Shown here in pieces: positions 1 to 9,003 of a DNA stretch of 64,000 nucleotides (its first letter is position 1; every line of letters begins with the position of its first letter). The notes beneath the pieces are model-generated. The model worked only from the letters and a program-made list of their open reading frames with translations. It was not told the origin of the DNA and made no database searches. A program made the translations under genes and the position numbers. The DNA is taken from NCBI RefSeq assembly GCF_000738775.1, contig NZ_JPOC01000008.1, positions 1 to 64,000 of the forward strand, read 5' to 3'. Source of the DNA: Prescottella defluvii (GTDB lineage Bacteria; Actinomycetota; Actinomycetes; Mycobacteriales; Mycobacteriaceae).

Positions 1-28
1 GCAACAGCCCGCGGCGTCGGTGCGGTGG

Positions 29-1099
29 TTACGTGCGCGCGCCGGCACCCACCGCGTCGCCGATCGACTGGAAGCCGGCCTCGCGGACCTTGCGGGCCAG
101 GCCCTTGTGCAGCTTGCGGGCGTAGAACGGACCGCCGTAGATGAATCCGGTGTAGCCCTGCACCAGGGTCGCTCCGGCGAGGATCCGCTCCCAGGCCTGG
201 TCGACGGTCTCGATGCCGCCGACCGAGATCAGGACCAGCTTGCCGCCGACCCGGGCGTGCAGGCGGCGCAGCACCTCGAGCGACCGACGCGCGACGGGGG
301 CACCGGACAGGCCGCCCGCACCGATCTCGTCGATCCGCGACTGCGGGGTGCGCAGGCCCGCGCGGGAGATCGTGGTGTTGGTGGCGACGATGCCGGCCAG
401 GCCCAGTTCGACTGCGAGGTCGGCGACGGCGTCGACGTCCTCGTCGGACAGGTCGGGCGCGATCTTCACGAGCACCGGGATGTGCACGGTGTCGAGGACC
501 GCCTGCAGCAGCGGGCGCAGCGACTCGACGGCCTGCAGATCCCGCAGTCCCGGGGTGTTGGGGGAGCTGACGTTGACGACGAGGAAGTCGGCGAGCGGGC
601 CCAGCAACCGGGCGCTGGCGGTGTAGTCGCCGGCCGCCTCTTCCGCGGGGACGATCTTGGTCTTGCCGATGTTCGCGCCGATCGGCACGTCACCGCGGCG
701 GTGCCGCAGGTGGTTGGCGGCGTGGCCGGCGCCGTGGTTGTTGAATCCCATCCGGTTGACCAGGGCGCGATCGTCCGGGAGCCGGAACAGTCGCGGCGCC
801 GGGTTGCCGGGCTGGGCCTGCGCGGTGACGGTGCCCACCTCGGCGAAGCCGAAGCCCAGCGGCCCCCATGCGTCGACCCCGGTCGCGTCCTTGTCGAAGC
901 CGGCGGCCAGGCCGACGGGCGCCGGGAAGTCCACGCCGAACGCCGTGGTGCGCAGCGCCGGGTCGTCGACGACGAGCACCTTGGCGACGAGGGCGCGGAT
1001 CGGTGCGAAACGGGTCACGAGTCGCATCGCGGCGAACGCGAGGTGATGGATGCGTTCCGGGGGAACCCGGAACATCAGACGCAGAAGCAGGTGGTACAC
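29..1099 (-). CDS. pyrD: Dihydroorotate dehydrogenase (quinone), class 2
   Basis: Oxidises dihydroorotate to orotate in pyrimidine synthesis, passing electrons to membrane quinone. The 356-residue length and the N-terminal amphipathic stretch (residues 1-30) before the barrel are typical of the membrane-associated class 2 enzyme. Visible motifs are GLAAGFDKD at 63-71, the NRMGFNN segment near 115-121, and [11 protein letters not shown] from residue 176, which carries the catalytic serine of class 2. The C-terminal half has the FMN-phosphate glycine-rich motif (ISVGGI). It is the last gene of a minus-strand run with lppL and a DUF5703 gene, only 8 bp after the latter, so probably co-transcribed. 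M. tuberculosis has the same order (Rv2139-Rv2137c). Identity is secure. Confidence 0.97.
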   Translation of the reverse strand: MYHLLLRLMFRVPPERIHHLAFAAMRLVTRFAPIRALVAKVLVVDDPALRTTAFGVDFPAPVGLAAGFDKDATGVDAWGPLGFGFAEVGTVTAQAQPGNPAPRLFRLPDDRALVNRMGFNNHGAGHAANHLRHRRGDVPIGANIGKTKIVPAEEAAGDYTASARLLGPLADFLVVNVSSPNTPGLRDLQAVESLRPLLQAVLDTVHIPVLVKIAPDLSDEDVDAVADLAVELGLAGIVATNTTISRAGLRTPQSRIDEIGAGGLSGAPVARRSLEVLRRLHARVGGKLVLISVGGIETVDQAWERILAGATLVQGYTGFIYGGPFYARKLHKGLARKVREAGFQSIGDAVGAGART

Positions 1100-1107
1100 G
1101 AATCTCC

Positions 1108-1356
1108 CTAGATTCCTGGTGCCGGAATGTGATGGGTGGTCTTGCGGCGGCGGAGCAGGATCCGACGACTGCCGTCGGTGTACAGGCGCACGCGTGAGAG
1201 TTCCCAGCCGCCGAACTCGGCCTGCAGGGCCAGACGCATCGACGCGCTCACCCGGGTGACGTCACGGGGCAGGCTCAGCGGAATGTACTCGAACTCCTCG
1301 GAGTCCGATTCCCACTCGGGAGGAATCCCGCGGCGACGCTGCGACCTGGACGTCAC
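1108..1356 (-). CDS. DUF5703 family protein (Rv2137c-like)
   Basis: Small basic protein of 82 residues with no known function. It has an Arg-rich N-terminus, an acidic patch ([10 protein letters not shown]) and a C-terminal segment rich in Arg/Lys (RRILLRRRK). It shows no signal peptide or membrane segment. It sits 6 bp downstream of the lppL-like lipoprotein gene and 8 bp upstream of pyrD on the same strand. That position matches Rv2137c in mycobacteria, and the family is restricted to actinobacteria as far as I know. The tight spacing suggests translational coupling with both neighbours. Confidence 0.8.
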   Translation of the reverse strand: MTSRSQRRRGIPPEWESDSEEFEYIPLSLPRDVTRVSASMRLALQAEFGGWELSRVRLYTDGSRRILLRRRKTTHHIPAPGI

Positions 1357-1362
1357 GGTGGA

Positions 1363-2364
1363 TCACCCCGCGGCCAGCGGGATCCACTGCAGTCCGTCGC
1401 CGGCCGCGGAGCCGACGACCAGGTTTCCGCCGACGGTGTCCACCGCGACGGAGTTGGGCTGGCGGACGGTGTCGTAGCGGGCCTTCTCCACGGGGATGCC
1501 GGTCGAGAGGTCGTAGCCGACCACCTTGTTGCTCGCGGTCAGCGTCACCCACACGAGATCGGTCCGGTCGTCGTAGGCGATCGCGTACGGGGCGTTCGCC
1601 ACGGGGTACCGCTGGCGCATGATCAGCGGGTCGGTGGTGAACACCAGCAGTTCGTTGCCTGTGGTGTCGGTGACGAGGATCCGCCCGTGCCGGTCGGTGA
1701 TCAGCTGGGTGGCGCCCTCGCCGGCGCGCAGGGCCAGGCCCAGTTCCGCGTCCTCGAGGTCGATCTGCGTCAGCGACGTCTGACGGCGGTCCAGGGCACT
1801 CAGGTCCTCGCCGGTCACCGCGAGGGCGTCGACGGATGCCAGACCGGAGATCGTCTCGGTGGTCCCGCCGGTTCCGGCGATCACCTGGACGCGACCGCTC
1901 GAGAGTCCCACCGCGAGCCGGCCGTCGGGGAGGAAGGCTGCGGACCGGGCATCCCCGTCGACCGCGGTCGAGGCCGCCTCGCCGGAGGCGATGTCGACGA
2001 TCTGGACGCGGCCGTCCATCGGTGCGAGCACGCGTCCGTCGGATGCGAGCGTGATCTGCGCGGCGGTTCCGTCGAGCGTGATCTCCCGCGGCTCCGTGCC
2101 CTCGGTCTGCAGCAGCAGACGCGTGCCGCCGTCGGTGAGGACCGTGGTGGTCTTCGTGGTCGCGTCGAACAGGAGTGCGTCGACGGCGCGTCCGATGTCC
2201 TGCACCGATCCGGCGGGGGTGGCGCCGGCGGGGGAGACCGCCGCGGTGGCCGGTTCGATCGTCTTGAGGTTGTCACCGTTCTGCTCGGACGAGCACCCGG
2301 TGAGCAACAGCAACGCGGCGGCCCCGATCGTGCAAGCGGTGATGCGCGGTGCCGGTACTCGCAT
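1363..2364 (-). CDS. lppL: LppL-like lipoprotein with beta-propeller-type repeats
   Basis: Predicted secreted lipoprotein of 333 residues. The ATG at 2364 is chosen because it starts a classical signal peptide (Arg-containing n-region, AAALLLL core) ending in the lipobox LTGC with Cys24. An AGGAG-type ribosome site lies just upstream. A longer in-frame reading from 2433 adds a His/Pro-rich tail that does not look coding. The mature part has repeated blocks such as LASDGRVLAP, LPDGRLAVGL and YDDRTDLVWVTL, as in YVTN/NHL-type beta-propellers. It is the positional homologue of Rv2138 (lppL) beside pyrD. The function of the family is unknown; a ligand- or surface-binding role is inference. Confidence 0.85.
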   Translation of the reverse strand: MRVPAPRITACTIGAAALLLLTGCSSEQNGDNLKTIEPATAAVSPAGATPAGSVQDIGRAVDALLFDATTKTTTVLTDGGTRLLLQTEGTEPREITLDGTAAQITLASDGRVLAPMDGRVQIVDIASGEAASTAVDGDARSAAFLPDGRLAVGLSSGRVQVIAGTGGTTETISGLASVDALAVTGEDLSALDRRQTSLTQIDLEDAELGLALRAGEGATQLITDRHGRILVTDTTGNELLVFTTDPLIMRQRYPVANAPYAIAYDDRTDLVWVTLTASNKVVGYDLSTGIPVEKARYDTVRQPNSVAVDTVGGNLVVGSAAGDGLQWIPLAAG

Positions 2365-2460
2365 GGGTGTGCTCCTCGGATGCTGCAGCGGTGGTGCCGT
2401 GGGGTGCGTGTGTGCTCGCCTCCTAGCATCCATGATCGACCGAACCGGCCGGAATCCGAG

Positions 2461-3354
2461 TCACCCCGTACGTGAGTCGGGCGACACTCGCCTCCCGGAG
2501 GCCGGCGCGGCGTCCCGGCGCGGAAGCACCAGCGTGGCACCCGATCGTGGGTGCCGGAACACCTCGACGGGATGCCCGTAGACGCGGGACAGCAGTTCCT
2601 CGGTGAGCACGTCGGCGGGTGGGCCGTCGGCCGCCGCGCGGCCGTCCTCGAGGACACAGATCCTGTCGGCGTACGCCGCAGCCAGTCCCAGGTCGTGCAG
2701 CACGACGACGACCGCGGCGCCGTCGGCCGCCCGGTCCCGGGCGATGCGCATCACGGACTCCTGATGGCCCAGGTCGAGGGCGGCGGTGGGCTCGTCGAGG
2801 AGGGCGGTCTCGGTGTCCTGTGCGAGGACGCGGGCGAGGGCGACGCGGGCCCGTTCACCGCCGGAGAGGACGCTGAACGGCCGGTCGGCGAGGTGTCGGA
2901 CATCACAGATGTCCAGGCACGTATCGATGACCTCGTCGTCGTCGACGTCCCGTTCGGTCCGCTGCCACGGCGCCCGCCCCATGGTGACCACCTGGCGGGC
3001 GGTGAACGAGAACCCCACGGTGTGCTGCTGCGGCAGCACCGCGCGGCGACGCGACATGTCCGACGGTGTCCATTCGCCGAGCGGCTTGCCGTCGAGTTCG
3101 ACGGTCCCCGCCGCGACCGGCTGGTCGCCGGACAGCGCGGCCAGCAGCGTGGACTTGCCGGCGCCGTTGGGGCCGACGAGCGCGAGTACCTCGCCGGCGC
3201 GGACGGTGAGGTCGACGCCGTCGAGGACGGTGCGACCGCCGCGCTCGACCCGGATTCCGGTGGCCCGCATCGTCACTCCGCCGGGTTCGGTGCGGGCCGG
3301 GACGTCAGCGGTGCGGCCGAACATGTTTCGGGCGCGGTCGAGGATCGAACTCAT
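2461..3354 (-). CDS. hmuV: Haem ABC transporter ATP-binding protein HmuV
   Basis: Cytoplasmic ATPase (297 aa) that powers haem import through HmuU. Walker A GPNGAGKST is at 61-69, the ABC signature LSGGE at 163-167, Walker B ALLDEP at 184-189 and the H-loop His at 220. The QQHTVGFSFT region is typical of haem/FecE-like ATPases. The start ATG at 3354 overlaps the stop of hmuU by one base (TGATG), which fixes both ends and implies coupled translation. It is the last gene of the hmuO-hmuT-hmuU-hmuV operon. A siderophore rather than haem substrate is possible for this ATPase family, but the haem oxygenase in the operon favours haem. Confidence 0.93.
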   Translation of the reverse strand: MSSILDRARNMFGRTADVPARTEPGGVTMRATGIRVERGGRTVLDGVDLTVRAGEVLALVGPNGAGKSTLLAALSGDQPVAAGTVELDGKPLGEWTPSDMSRRRAVLPQQHTVGFSFTARQVVTMGRAPWQRTERDVDDDEVIDTCLDICDVRHLADRPFSVLSGGERARVALARVLAQDTETALLDEPTAALDLGHQESVMRIARDRAADGAAVVVVLHDLGLAAAYADRICVLEDGRAAADGPPADVLTEELLSRVYGHPVEVFRHPRSGATLVLPRRDAAPASGRRVSPDSRTG

Positions 3355-4412
3355 CACGCCCACCCACCCTGCCGGGATCGGGTGCGGCGCAGCAGCCAGA
3401 AGAAGAACGGTCCACCCACGAGGGAGGTCAGCATGCCCAGCGGCAGGTCGGCGTTCTCCACCAGAGTGCGGGAACCCAGGTCGGCGGCCAGCAGGACCAC
3501 CGCGCCGCCCAGCACGCTGGCGGGCAGCAGCAGTCGGTGTCCGGGGCCGACGAGCATGCGCATGACGTGCGGCACGACCAGGCCGACGAACAGGATGATG
3601 CCGGTGAACGCGACGCCCGACGACACCAGCACCGCGACGATCACGATCGCGATCAGTCGCAGCTTCTCGACGTCGACACCGAGGTGCCGGGCGGCGCTCT
3701 CGCCGAGGGCGAGCAGGTCGAGCTTGGGCGCGATCAGCATCGATGCGGCGATTCCGGCGATCGCCATCGGGGCGACGATCGCGACGGCGTTCCAGCTGGC
3801 CCCGTTGAGGCTGCCGAGCTGCCAGAACACGATCTGGTCGCGGGCCGCGGGGCTCGCGACGAACGTGAAGAACGCGATGAGGCCGCCGGCGAAGGCGTTG
3901 ATCGCGACACCGGTGAGTACGAGGGTGACCACCTCGGTGCGGCCCTCGGAACGGGCCAGCAGGTAGACGAGCGTCGTCGTGATCAGGCCCGCCACGAAGG
4001 CGGACGCCGCGACGGCCGGTCCGGCGGTGAAGGCGCCGCCCAGCACGATCGCGGCGCTGGCGCCCACCGCCGCGCCGGCCGAGACGCCGATGACGCCCGG
4101 CTCGGCGAGCGGGTTGGAGAACACGCCCTGCAGGAGGGCGCCCGAACAACCGAGGGCTGCCCCGACCAGGATCGCGAGGATCACCCGCGGGAACCGCACC
4201 TGCCACAGCGTCACCTCGCCGCTGGGGTGCGACGGCATCGGCCCGATGTCGAGCCCGATGCGGTGCATCACGCTGCCGAGGACCTCGGCCGGACTGGTGG
4301 GGACCTGGCCGATGCAGGCCGACGCCAGCGCCAGCGCTGCGAGCAGGACGACCAGCCCGACGACGACCGTGATCGGCTTGACGCGGGGCCGGTCGGTGAC
4401 TGTGGTACTCAT
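3354..4412 (-). CDS. hmuU: Haem ABC transporter permease HmuU (FecCD family)
   Basis: Integral membrane permease of 352 residues with about ten hydrophobic segments, the usual size for FecCD/BtuC-type importers. The first transmembrane helix is near residues 15-32. The conserved GALLQGVFSNPLAEPGVIGVS segment follows near residue 90, and the cytoplasmic loop that contacts the ATPase lies in the second half. Its start overlaps the end of hmuT by 4 bp (ATGA) and its stop overlaps the start of hmuV, so the three genes are translated as a unit. It would carry haem delivered by HmuT across the membrane. Confidence 0.94.
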   Translation of the reverse strand: MSTTVTDRPRVKPITVVVGLVVLLAALALASACIGQVPTSPAEVLGSVMHRIGLDIGPMPSHPSGEVTLWQVRFPRVILAILVGAALGCSGALLQGVFSNPLAEPGVIGVSAGAAVGASAAIVLGGAFTAGPAVAASAFVAGLITTTLVYLLARSEGRTEVVTLVLTGVAINAFAGGLIAFFTFVASPAARDQIVFWQLGSLNGASWNAVAIVAPMAIAGIAASMLIAPKLDLLALGESAARHLGVDVEKLRLIAIVIVAVLVSSGVAFTGIILFVGLVVPHVMRMLVGPGHRLLLPASVLGGAVVLLAADLGSRTLVENADLPLGMLTSLVGGPFFFWLLRRTRSRQGGWA

Positions 4413-5428
4413 TCCGCGTCGGGGTGGTAGATCGCCTCGGACAGCGCCGCCAGCACCTGGCCGGTGTTGGAGCCGAAGCTGAGCAGCACGGTGTCGGACA
4501 TGTCGACGACCCGCTTGTTCCGGCCCGCCGGCGTCTGCGCGATGCCCGGAACCTTCTCCAGGCCGTCGACGCCACCGATGGATTGGAGACCGCCGCTCAT
4601 CATCAGGATGACGTCGGGTGCGGCAGCGATCATGGCCTCACTCGTGATCGGGACGAACTCGCTGGTCAGGCCCGATGCGGTGCCCGCGTCGGTGGCGCCG
4701 AGCGCCGCGATCAGCGAGTCGGCTCCGGAGCCGGGTCCTGCGAGCATCGTGATGGAGGGGCCACGCATGTAGAGGAACGCGATCTTGGGTGCGTCCGCAC
4801 CGGCAGGGACCGACGCCTTCGCGGCGGCGATCTCCTGCTCGGTCCGTGCGACGAGCTGCTCTCCCTGGGCGGGCACGCCCAACGCCTCGGCCACCGCGGT
4901 GATCTGCCCCGGCACACCCTCGAGCGTGCGGGTGGGATCGAAGAAGACGACCGGAACGCCGGCGGCGCGGAGCTGGTCCTGCACCGACTTGGGGCCGATG
5001 CTGGTGTCGGTCAGCACCACGGTCGGGGCGAGATTCAGGATCGCCTCGGCGTTCATCGCCTGCCCGCCGGGGGTGATGTTGGGGATGTCCTTGGCGGCCG
5101 GGAATCCGGATGCGGTGTCGCGACCGACGACCTTGTCACCGAGACCCAGTGCGAACACCGTTTCGGTCAGGGTGCCGTACCGGTCGGCGGTGACGATGCG
5201 GCTGGTGTCGGTGATCGTGACGTCGGCACCGTCGAAACTGCGCACCGTGACCGGCAACTGCGGGGTCGGATCGTCCGCAACGGGCCGGGGGTCGGCGTCG
5301 ACGACCACTGCGGTGGTCGGGCCGCGCTGAGCGGTGTCGTCGCTCGTGACCGAGGTGCAGGCCGCGAGGGAGACGACGGTCACGGCCGAGGCGGCCGCGA
5401 CGAGGAGCCGGGAGAGCGCAGATCTCAT
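4409..5428 (-). CDS. hmuT: Haem-binding lipoprotein HmuT
   Basis: Extracytoplasmic haem receptor of the importer, 339 residues. The signal peptide has a lipobox LAAC with Cys24, so it should be anchored in the outer face of the membrane. The rest is a class III (helical-backbone) binding-protein fold. Typical elements are the N-terminal RIVTADRYGTLTETVFALGLG segment, NAEAILNLAPTVVL near the middle of the first lobe, and LIAALGATDA in the linker/second lobe. The ATG at 5428 lies inside the stop of hmuO (ATGA overlap), so the start is firm. Tyr and His candidates for the axial haem ligand exist, but I cannot assign one by eye. Confidence 0.93.
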   Translation of the reverse strand: MRSALSRLLVAAASAVTVVSLAACTSVTSDDTAQRGPTTAVVVDADPRPVADDPTPQLPVTVRSFDGADVTITDTSRIVTADRYGTLTETVFALGLGDKVVGRDTASGFPAAKDIPNITPGGQAMNAEAILNLAPTVVLTDTSIGPKSVQDQLRAAGVPVVFFDPTRTLEGVPGQITAVAEALGVPAQGEQLVARTEQEIAAAKASVPAGADAPKIAFLYMRGPSITMLAGPGSGADSLIAALGATDAGTASGLTSEFVPITSEAMIAAAPDVILMMSGGLQSIGGVDGLEKVPGIAQTPAGRNKRVVDMSDTVLLSFGSNTGQVLAALSEAIYHPDAE

Positions 5429-6108
5429 TTCACAAGGTAGCGATCGATATCGGCTTCGAGATCGGCGAACAGGCCGCCGTTGAGGCCGTACGCGAGGGTG
5501 ACTTCGCTGATGAAGCGGGCCTGCTCGTCGGCGGACAGCGGCGCCTGATCGAGCTTGGCCCGGTACTCGTCCTTGAAGACCTTCGGCTTGGCGATCTGGT
5601 CGAAGATGTAGAAGCGCAGCCCGTCGACCTCGTAGCCGTACGCACGCTCGAGCATGCGGCGGATGATCTGGCCGCCGGACAGGTCGCCCATGTAGCGGAG
5701 GTAGTGGTGCGCGACGAAGTCTGCGGCGGAAGTGAAGGCAACCTCCTCGAGGCGCGCGACATACGCCGCGGTCGCGGGGGTGGCCACCAACTGGTCACGC
5801 CATGCCGGGCCGAGCAGGAACTCGAGGTCGGCGGCGAGGGCCGGAAGCCGGACCAGTTCGGGGGCGATGAAGGGTGCCGCGATCGGGTCGGCCGCGTGAG
5901 CGTCGGCAGCGCGTTCGAGTGCCTCGTACACCAGGTACGTCTGCACCAACAGGGCCGCGTAGCCGTCCTTGGTCAGCTTGCCCGCAAGGAGATCGCCCAC
6001 GAATCGGGACTGCTCGGTGGCGCGGTGAGCCGCATCGGTCTCGGTCTTGATGCGCTCGGCGAAACCGGCGGGCGCGCCGGTCTCGGTACCCTGGTCGAGC
6101 ACGTCCAT
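5425..6108 (-). CDS. hmuO: Biliverdin-producing haem oxygenase
   Basis: Cleaves imported haem to biliverdin, CO and ferrous iron in the cytoplasm. The protein (227 aa from the chosen start) begins with the family segment RIKTETDAAHRATEQSRF, where the His is the proximal haem ligand. It contains the distal-helix motif GDLSGGQIIRRML, typical of HmuO of Corynebacterium. The ATG at 6108 is preferred over one at 6141 because GAAGGAGA stands at a proper distance before it. It is the first gene of the hmu operon, coupled to hmuT by a 4-bp overlap, with an iron-repressor box directly upstream. Confidence 0.95.
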   Translation of the reverse strand: MDVLDQGTETGAPAGFAERIKTETDAAHRATEQSRFVGDLLAGKLTKDGYAALLVQTYLVYEALERAADAHAADPIAAPFIAPELVRLPALAADLEFLLGPAWRDQLVATPATAAYVARLEEVAFTSAADFVAHHYLRYMGDLSGGQIIRRMLERAYGYEVDGLRFYIFDQIAKPKVFKDEYRAKLDQAPLSADEQARFISEVTLAYGLNGGLFADLEADIDRYLVK

Positions 6109-6149
6109 GTGATCTCCTTCACGGTGACTTTCGTCGGACACAACGGCTA

Positions 6150-6168
6150 CGAGGTTAGCCTATCCTCG
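6150..6168 (-). promoter_or_regulatory. DtxR/IdeR-type iron box upstream of hmuO
   Basis: On the minus strand the 19 bases read CGAGGATAGGCTAACCTCG, an almost perfect dyad. They match 14 of 19 positions of the classical DtxR/IdeR consensus TTAGGTTAGGCTAACCTAA, including the whole core AGG.TAGGCTAACCT. The site lies 42-60 bp upstream of the chosen hmuO start, where it would block the promoter when iron is plentiful. The match is seen directly; binding is inferred. Confidence 0.85.
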
Positions 6169-6223
6169 GATCGTTTTCCTTACTAATCACCCCGAATCAA
6201 TCGAAAGTTGGACGCGCGACCTA

Positions 6224-7159
6224 TCAGGCGCTGACGTCGTCGAGCGCCGACGCGATCGCCGCGGGCAGCACCAGGTCCTCGGCGGACAACACCCCGGTGA
6301 GCTGCGCGAGGTCCCGTGCGCCGACGACAGCGCTGGCCACACCCGGCCGGTCCCGCGCCCACGCGAGTGCCACCGCGAGCGGTGACGTGCCCAGGCCGTC
6401 GGCAGCGGTGAGGACCGCGTCGACCACCCGGACCGACGACTCCGTGAGATAGCTGCGGACCTCCGCGGCATGCTGCTCGTCGGCGCCGCGGGAGTCGGCG
6501 GGAATCCCGTCCCGGTACTTACCGGTGAGAACGCCGCCCGCGAGCGGGACCGCGGCGAACACCCCGACACCGTGATGCGCCGCGGCGGGGAGGAGTTCCT
6601 CCTCTACCCCGCGGGCGAGAAGTGAGTACTCGGCCTGGGTCGCGACCAGCCGTCCCGGCCCGTGGCAACCCGCCGCCGTCGCGAGCTGCCAGCCCAGATA
6701 CCCGCGGGCCCCGGTGTAGCGGACGCGGCCGCTGCTGACCGCATGATCGAGGGCCGATGCGACCTCGTCCACCGGTGTCAGCGGATCCCACGTCGCGACC
6801 TGCCACATGTCGAGATGGTCGGTGCCGAGCTCACGCAGCGTCGAATCGAGCTGAGCGAGCAGACCGCGGCGGGAGCAGTCGACGCGCTGCCCGTTGTGCG
6901 CATACGGATTGATGCCGGCGCTCCCGCCGAGGATCAGGTACTCGCGGGGCACCACGTCGTCGAGCAACTCGGCCAGCAGGCGCTGGGCCTTGCCGTCACC
7001 GTAGGCGGGGGAGGTGTCGACGAGGGTGCCACCGGCATCGACGAAGGCGGACAGCTGTGCCGCGGCTTCGTCACCGTCGGTGTCCCGACCCCAGTGCAGG
7101 GTTCCCAGCCCGAGCCTCGACACCCGCAGACCGCTCGTTCCCACCGCTCTGTATTCCAT
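6224..7159 (-). CDS. Aldo/keto reductase family protein with altered active site
   Basis: TIM-barrel aldo/keto reductase homologue of 311 residues. The ATG at 7159 starts at the family N-terminus MEYRAVGTSGLRVSRLGLG; upstream in-frame sequence to 7303 lacks family similarity. Asp48 and Tyr53 of the catalytic tetrad are present (VDTSPAYGDG). The Lys normally in an xATK-type strand is missing: the segment reads REYLILGGSAG. The catalytic His of the QLHRPD-type motif is replaced (MWQVATWDP). Oxidoreductase activity is therefore doubtful, and a non-catalytic or altered role is possible. It is transcribed away from uppP, with its stop 56 bp from the hmu iron box. Confidence 0.85.
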   Translation of the reverse strand: MEYRAVGTSGLRVSRLGLGTLHWGRDTDGDEAAAQLSAFVDAGGTLVDTSPAYGDGKAQRLLAELLDDVVPREYLILGGSAGINPYAHNGQRVDCSRRGLLAQLDSTLRELGTDHLDMWQVATWDPLTPVDEVASALDHAVSSGRVRYTGARGYLGWQLATAAGCHGPGRLVATQAEYSLLARGVEEELLPAAAHHGVGVFAAVPLAGGVLTGKYRDGIPADSRGADEQHAAEVRSYLTESSVRVVDAVLTAADGLGTSPLAVALAWARDRPGVASAVVGARDLAQLTGVLSAEDLVLPAAIASALDDVSA

Positions 7160-7195
7160 AACCGCCCACGTCTCGACACTGGTTGTTTCCGTTGA

Positions 7196-7228
7196 CTTCA
7201 CCGGCAGGACGAACGCCCACCGGTGAAG
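7196..7228. repeat. Inverted repeat in the AKR/uppP divergent region
   Basis: Perfect 9-bp arms CTTCACCGG and CCGGTGAAG are separated by 15 bases, within the 215-bp divergent intergenic region between the aldo/keto reductase gene and uppP. It could be an operator for either gene or a hairpin in a leader. The remaining bases of the region show nothing else I can support. Confidence 0.4.
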
Positions 7229-7374
7229 AACACTAGTAGCGCGCACGGCGCGCCGAGTACAGCCACGCCGGGTACCGTCTGTGCCGTGAAACTTGGACCA
7301 CACGCGTGTAATGCGGATGCCCGCAACCTGATCCGCCGCTGCGCAGTCGACACGAGTGGCCCGGGGTCCCTCGC

Positions 7375-8223
7375 GTGATCGGGGAGGCCATGACCTGGCT
7401 CCAGGCGATCGTGCTCGGCGCGGTACAGGGGCTCACCGAGTTCCTGCCGATCTCGTCGTCGGGCCACCTGCGGATCGTCTCGGAGATCTTCTTCGGCACC
7501 GACGCCGGGGCGTCGTTCACCGCCGTGACCCAGCTCGGCACCGAGGCTGCGGTGCTGCTCTACTTCGCCCGGGACATCGCCCGGATCGTGACCGCCTGGT
7601 TCCGTGGACTGTTCCACGCCGAGCACCGCGGGGACCTCGACTACCGCATGGGCTGGTACGTCATCATCGGCACCATTCCCGTCGGCGTGCTCGGGTTCCT
7701 GTTCAAGGACCAGATCCGGACCGGCGCAAGGAATCTGTGGCTCATCGCCACGATGCTCATCGTCTTCGCTCTCGTGATCGCGGCGGCCGAGTACTACGGG
7801 CGCAAGACGCGCCCCATCGAGGACCTGCGGGCACGGGACGGCATCATCATGGGCTCCGCGCAGGCGCTCGCGTTGATCCCCGGTGTCTCGCGTTCCGGCG
7901 GCACCATCAGCGCCGGTCTGTTCCTCGGGCTCACCCGCGAGGCCGCCGCCCGCTACTCGTTCCTGTTGGCGATCCCCGCGGTCGTTGCGTCCGGATTGTT
8001 CAGTCTCCCCGATGCATTCGAACCGGCCGGTGAGGGGCTGATCGCGTCCGGGCCGCAGTTGCTGGTGGCCACGCTGGTCGCGTTCGCCATCGGGTATGCC
8101 TCGATCGCGTGGCTGCTCCGCTTCGTCGTCAACCACTCGATGTACTGGTTCGTCGGGTACCGCATCGTGCTCGGTGTCGTCGTGCTGGCGTTGCTCGCGA
8201 CCGGTGTGGTCTCGGCGACCTGA
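7375..8223 (+). CDS. uppP: Undecaprenyl-diphosphatase (BacA family)
   Basis: Membrane enzyme that dephosphorylates undecaprenyl diphosphate to recycle the cell-wall lipid carrier; overexpression gives bacitracin resistance in other bacteria. The family hallmark [15 protein letters not shown] is near residues 18-32, and the second conserved motif [13 protein letters not shown] is near 173-185. About eight hydrophobic segments fill the rest. The start is either GTG at 7375 (282 aa) or ATG at 7390 (277 aa); both precede the motif and I cannot decide. It is the first gene of a plus-strand run through the phosphatase, DUF3090 and SCO1664 genes, as in Rv2136c-Rv2133c. Confidence 0.96.
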   Translation: MIGEAMTWLQAIVLGAVQGLTEFLPISSSGHLRIVSEIFFGTDAGASFTAVTQLGTEAAVLLYFARDIARIVTAWFRGLFHAEHRGDLDYRMGWYVIIGTIPVGVLGFLFKDQIRTGARNLWLIATMLIVFALVIAAAEYYGRKTRPIEDLRARDGIIMGSAQALALIPGVSRSGGTISAGLFLGLTREAAARYSFLLAIPAVVASGLFSLPDAFEPAGEGLIASGPQLLVATLVAFAIGYASIAWLLRFVVNHSMYWFVGYRIVLGVVVLALLATGVVSAT

Positions 8224-8259
8224 CCGGTGCCGGCGTGGGACGCCACTAGGCTGTAGCGC

Positions 8260-8964
8260 ATGACGGTGATCCTGCTCCGACACGGACGTTCGACGGCGAA
8301 CACCTCCCGCACCCTCGCCGGCCGGTCACCCGGGATCGCGCTCGACGACCTCGGCGTCGAGCAGGCCAAGGGGCTGATCGACCGGTTGGCGGGCGTCGCG
8401 ATCGCCGAGATCGTGCAGTCGCCGCTGCTGCGGTGCGAGCAGACCGTCGCCCCGCTGGCGATCGACCGCGGCCTGACGCCGCGGGTCGACGAGCGACTCG
8501 TCGAGGTCGATTACGGGCAGTGGACCGGCCGGAGCCTGAAGGAACTGGTCGAGGAACCGCTGTGGCGGGTCGTCCAGCAGCACGCGTCGGCCGCGGTGTT
8601 TCCCGGCGGCGAGGGGCTGGCGCAGGTGCAGGCCCGTGCCGTGGCCGCGGTGCGCGACCACGACCGGCGTCTGGCCGGCGAACACGGCCGGGACGTCGTG
8701 TGGATCGCCTGCAGTCACGGTGACGTGATCAAATCGGTGCTCGCCGACGCGGTGGGCAGCCACCTCGACGGGTTTCAGCGCATCGTGGCCGAACCCGCGT
8801 CGATCAGCGTCGTGCGTTACACCGAGACTCGACCGTTCGTTCTCCGGATGAACGACACCGGAGGGGACCTTGCCGAGTTGAACGGCGCCGGCGGCGCGGG
8901 ACACGACGCGCAGGAGTCGGTGCCCGGCGGCGAGGTCGGCAATGATCGGCCTGCGGGACGGTAG
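8260..8964 (+). CDS. Histidine phosphatase family protein (MSMEG_4193 type)
   Basis: Phosphoglycerate-mutase-like phosphatase of 234 residues. The catalytic RHG motif stands at residues 7-9 (LLRHGRSTAN), and the second catalytic His lies in the later segment WIACSHGDVIKSVL. The N-terminal half contains the usual VEVDYGQWTGRSLKEL region around the catalytic acid. It corresponds to the subfamily often called MSMEG_4193 (TIGR03848), which occurs with DUF3090, SCO1664-family and mshC genes in actinobacteria, exactly as here. Its substrate is not known. The C-terminal 30 residues are Gly/Ala-rich and probably disordered. The gene starts 36 bp after uppP. Confidence 0.9.
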   Translation: MTVILLRHGRSTANTSRTLAGRSPGIALDDLGVEQAKGLIDRLAGVAIAEIVQSPLLRCEQTVAPLAIDRGLTPRVDERLVEVDYGQWTGRSLKELVEEPLWRVVQQHASAAVFPGGEGLAQVQARAVAAVRDHDRRLAGEHGRDVVWIACSHGDVIKSVLADAVGSHLDGFQRIVAEPASISVVRYTETRPFVLRMNDTGGDLAELNGAGGAGHDAQESVPGGEVGNDRPAGR

Positions 8965-9003
8965 GCGGATAATGAAGCGATACGCAGAATTCGAGGAGGT
9001 GCA

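Noticed and set aside
7198-8283. Minus-strand frame opposite uppP
   Set aside because: Gln/Arg/Gly-rich antisense composition; uppP motifs on the plus strand are complete.
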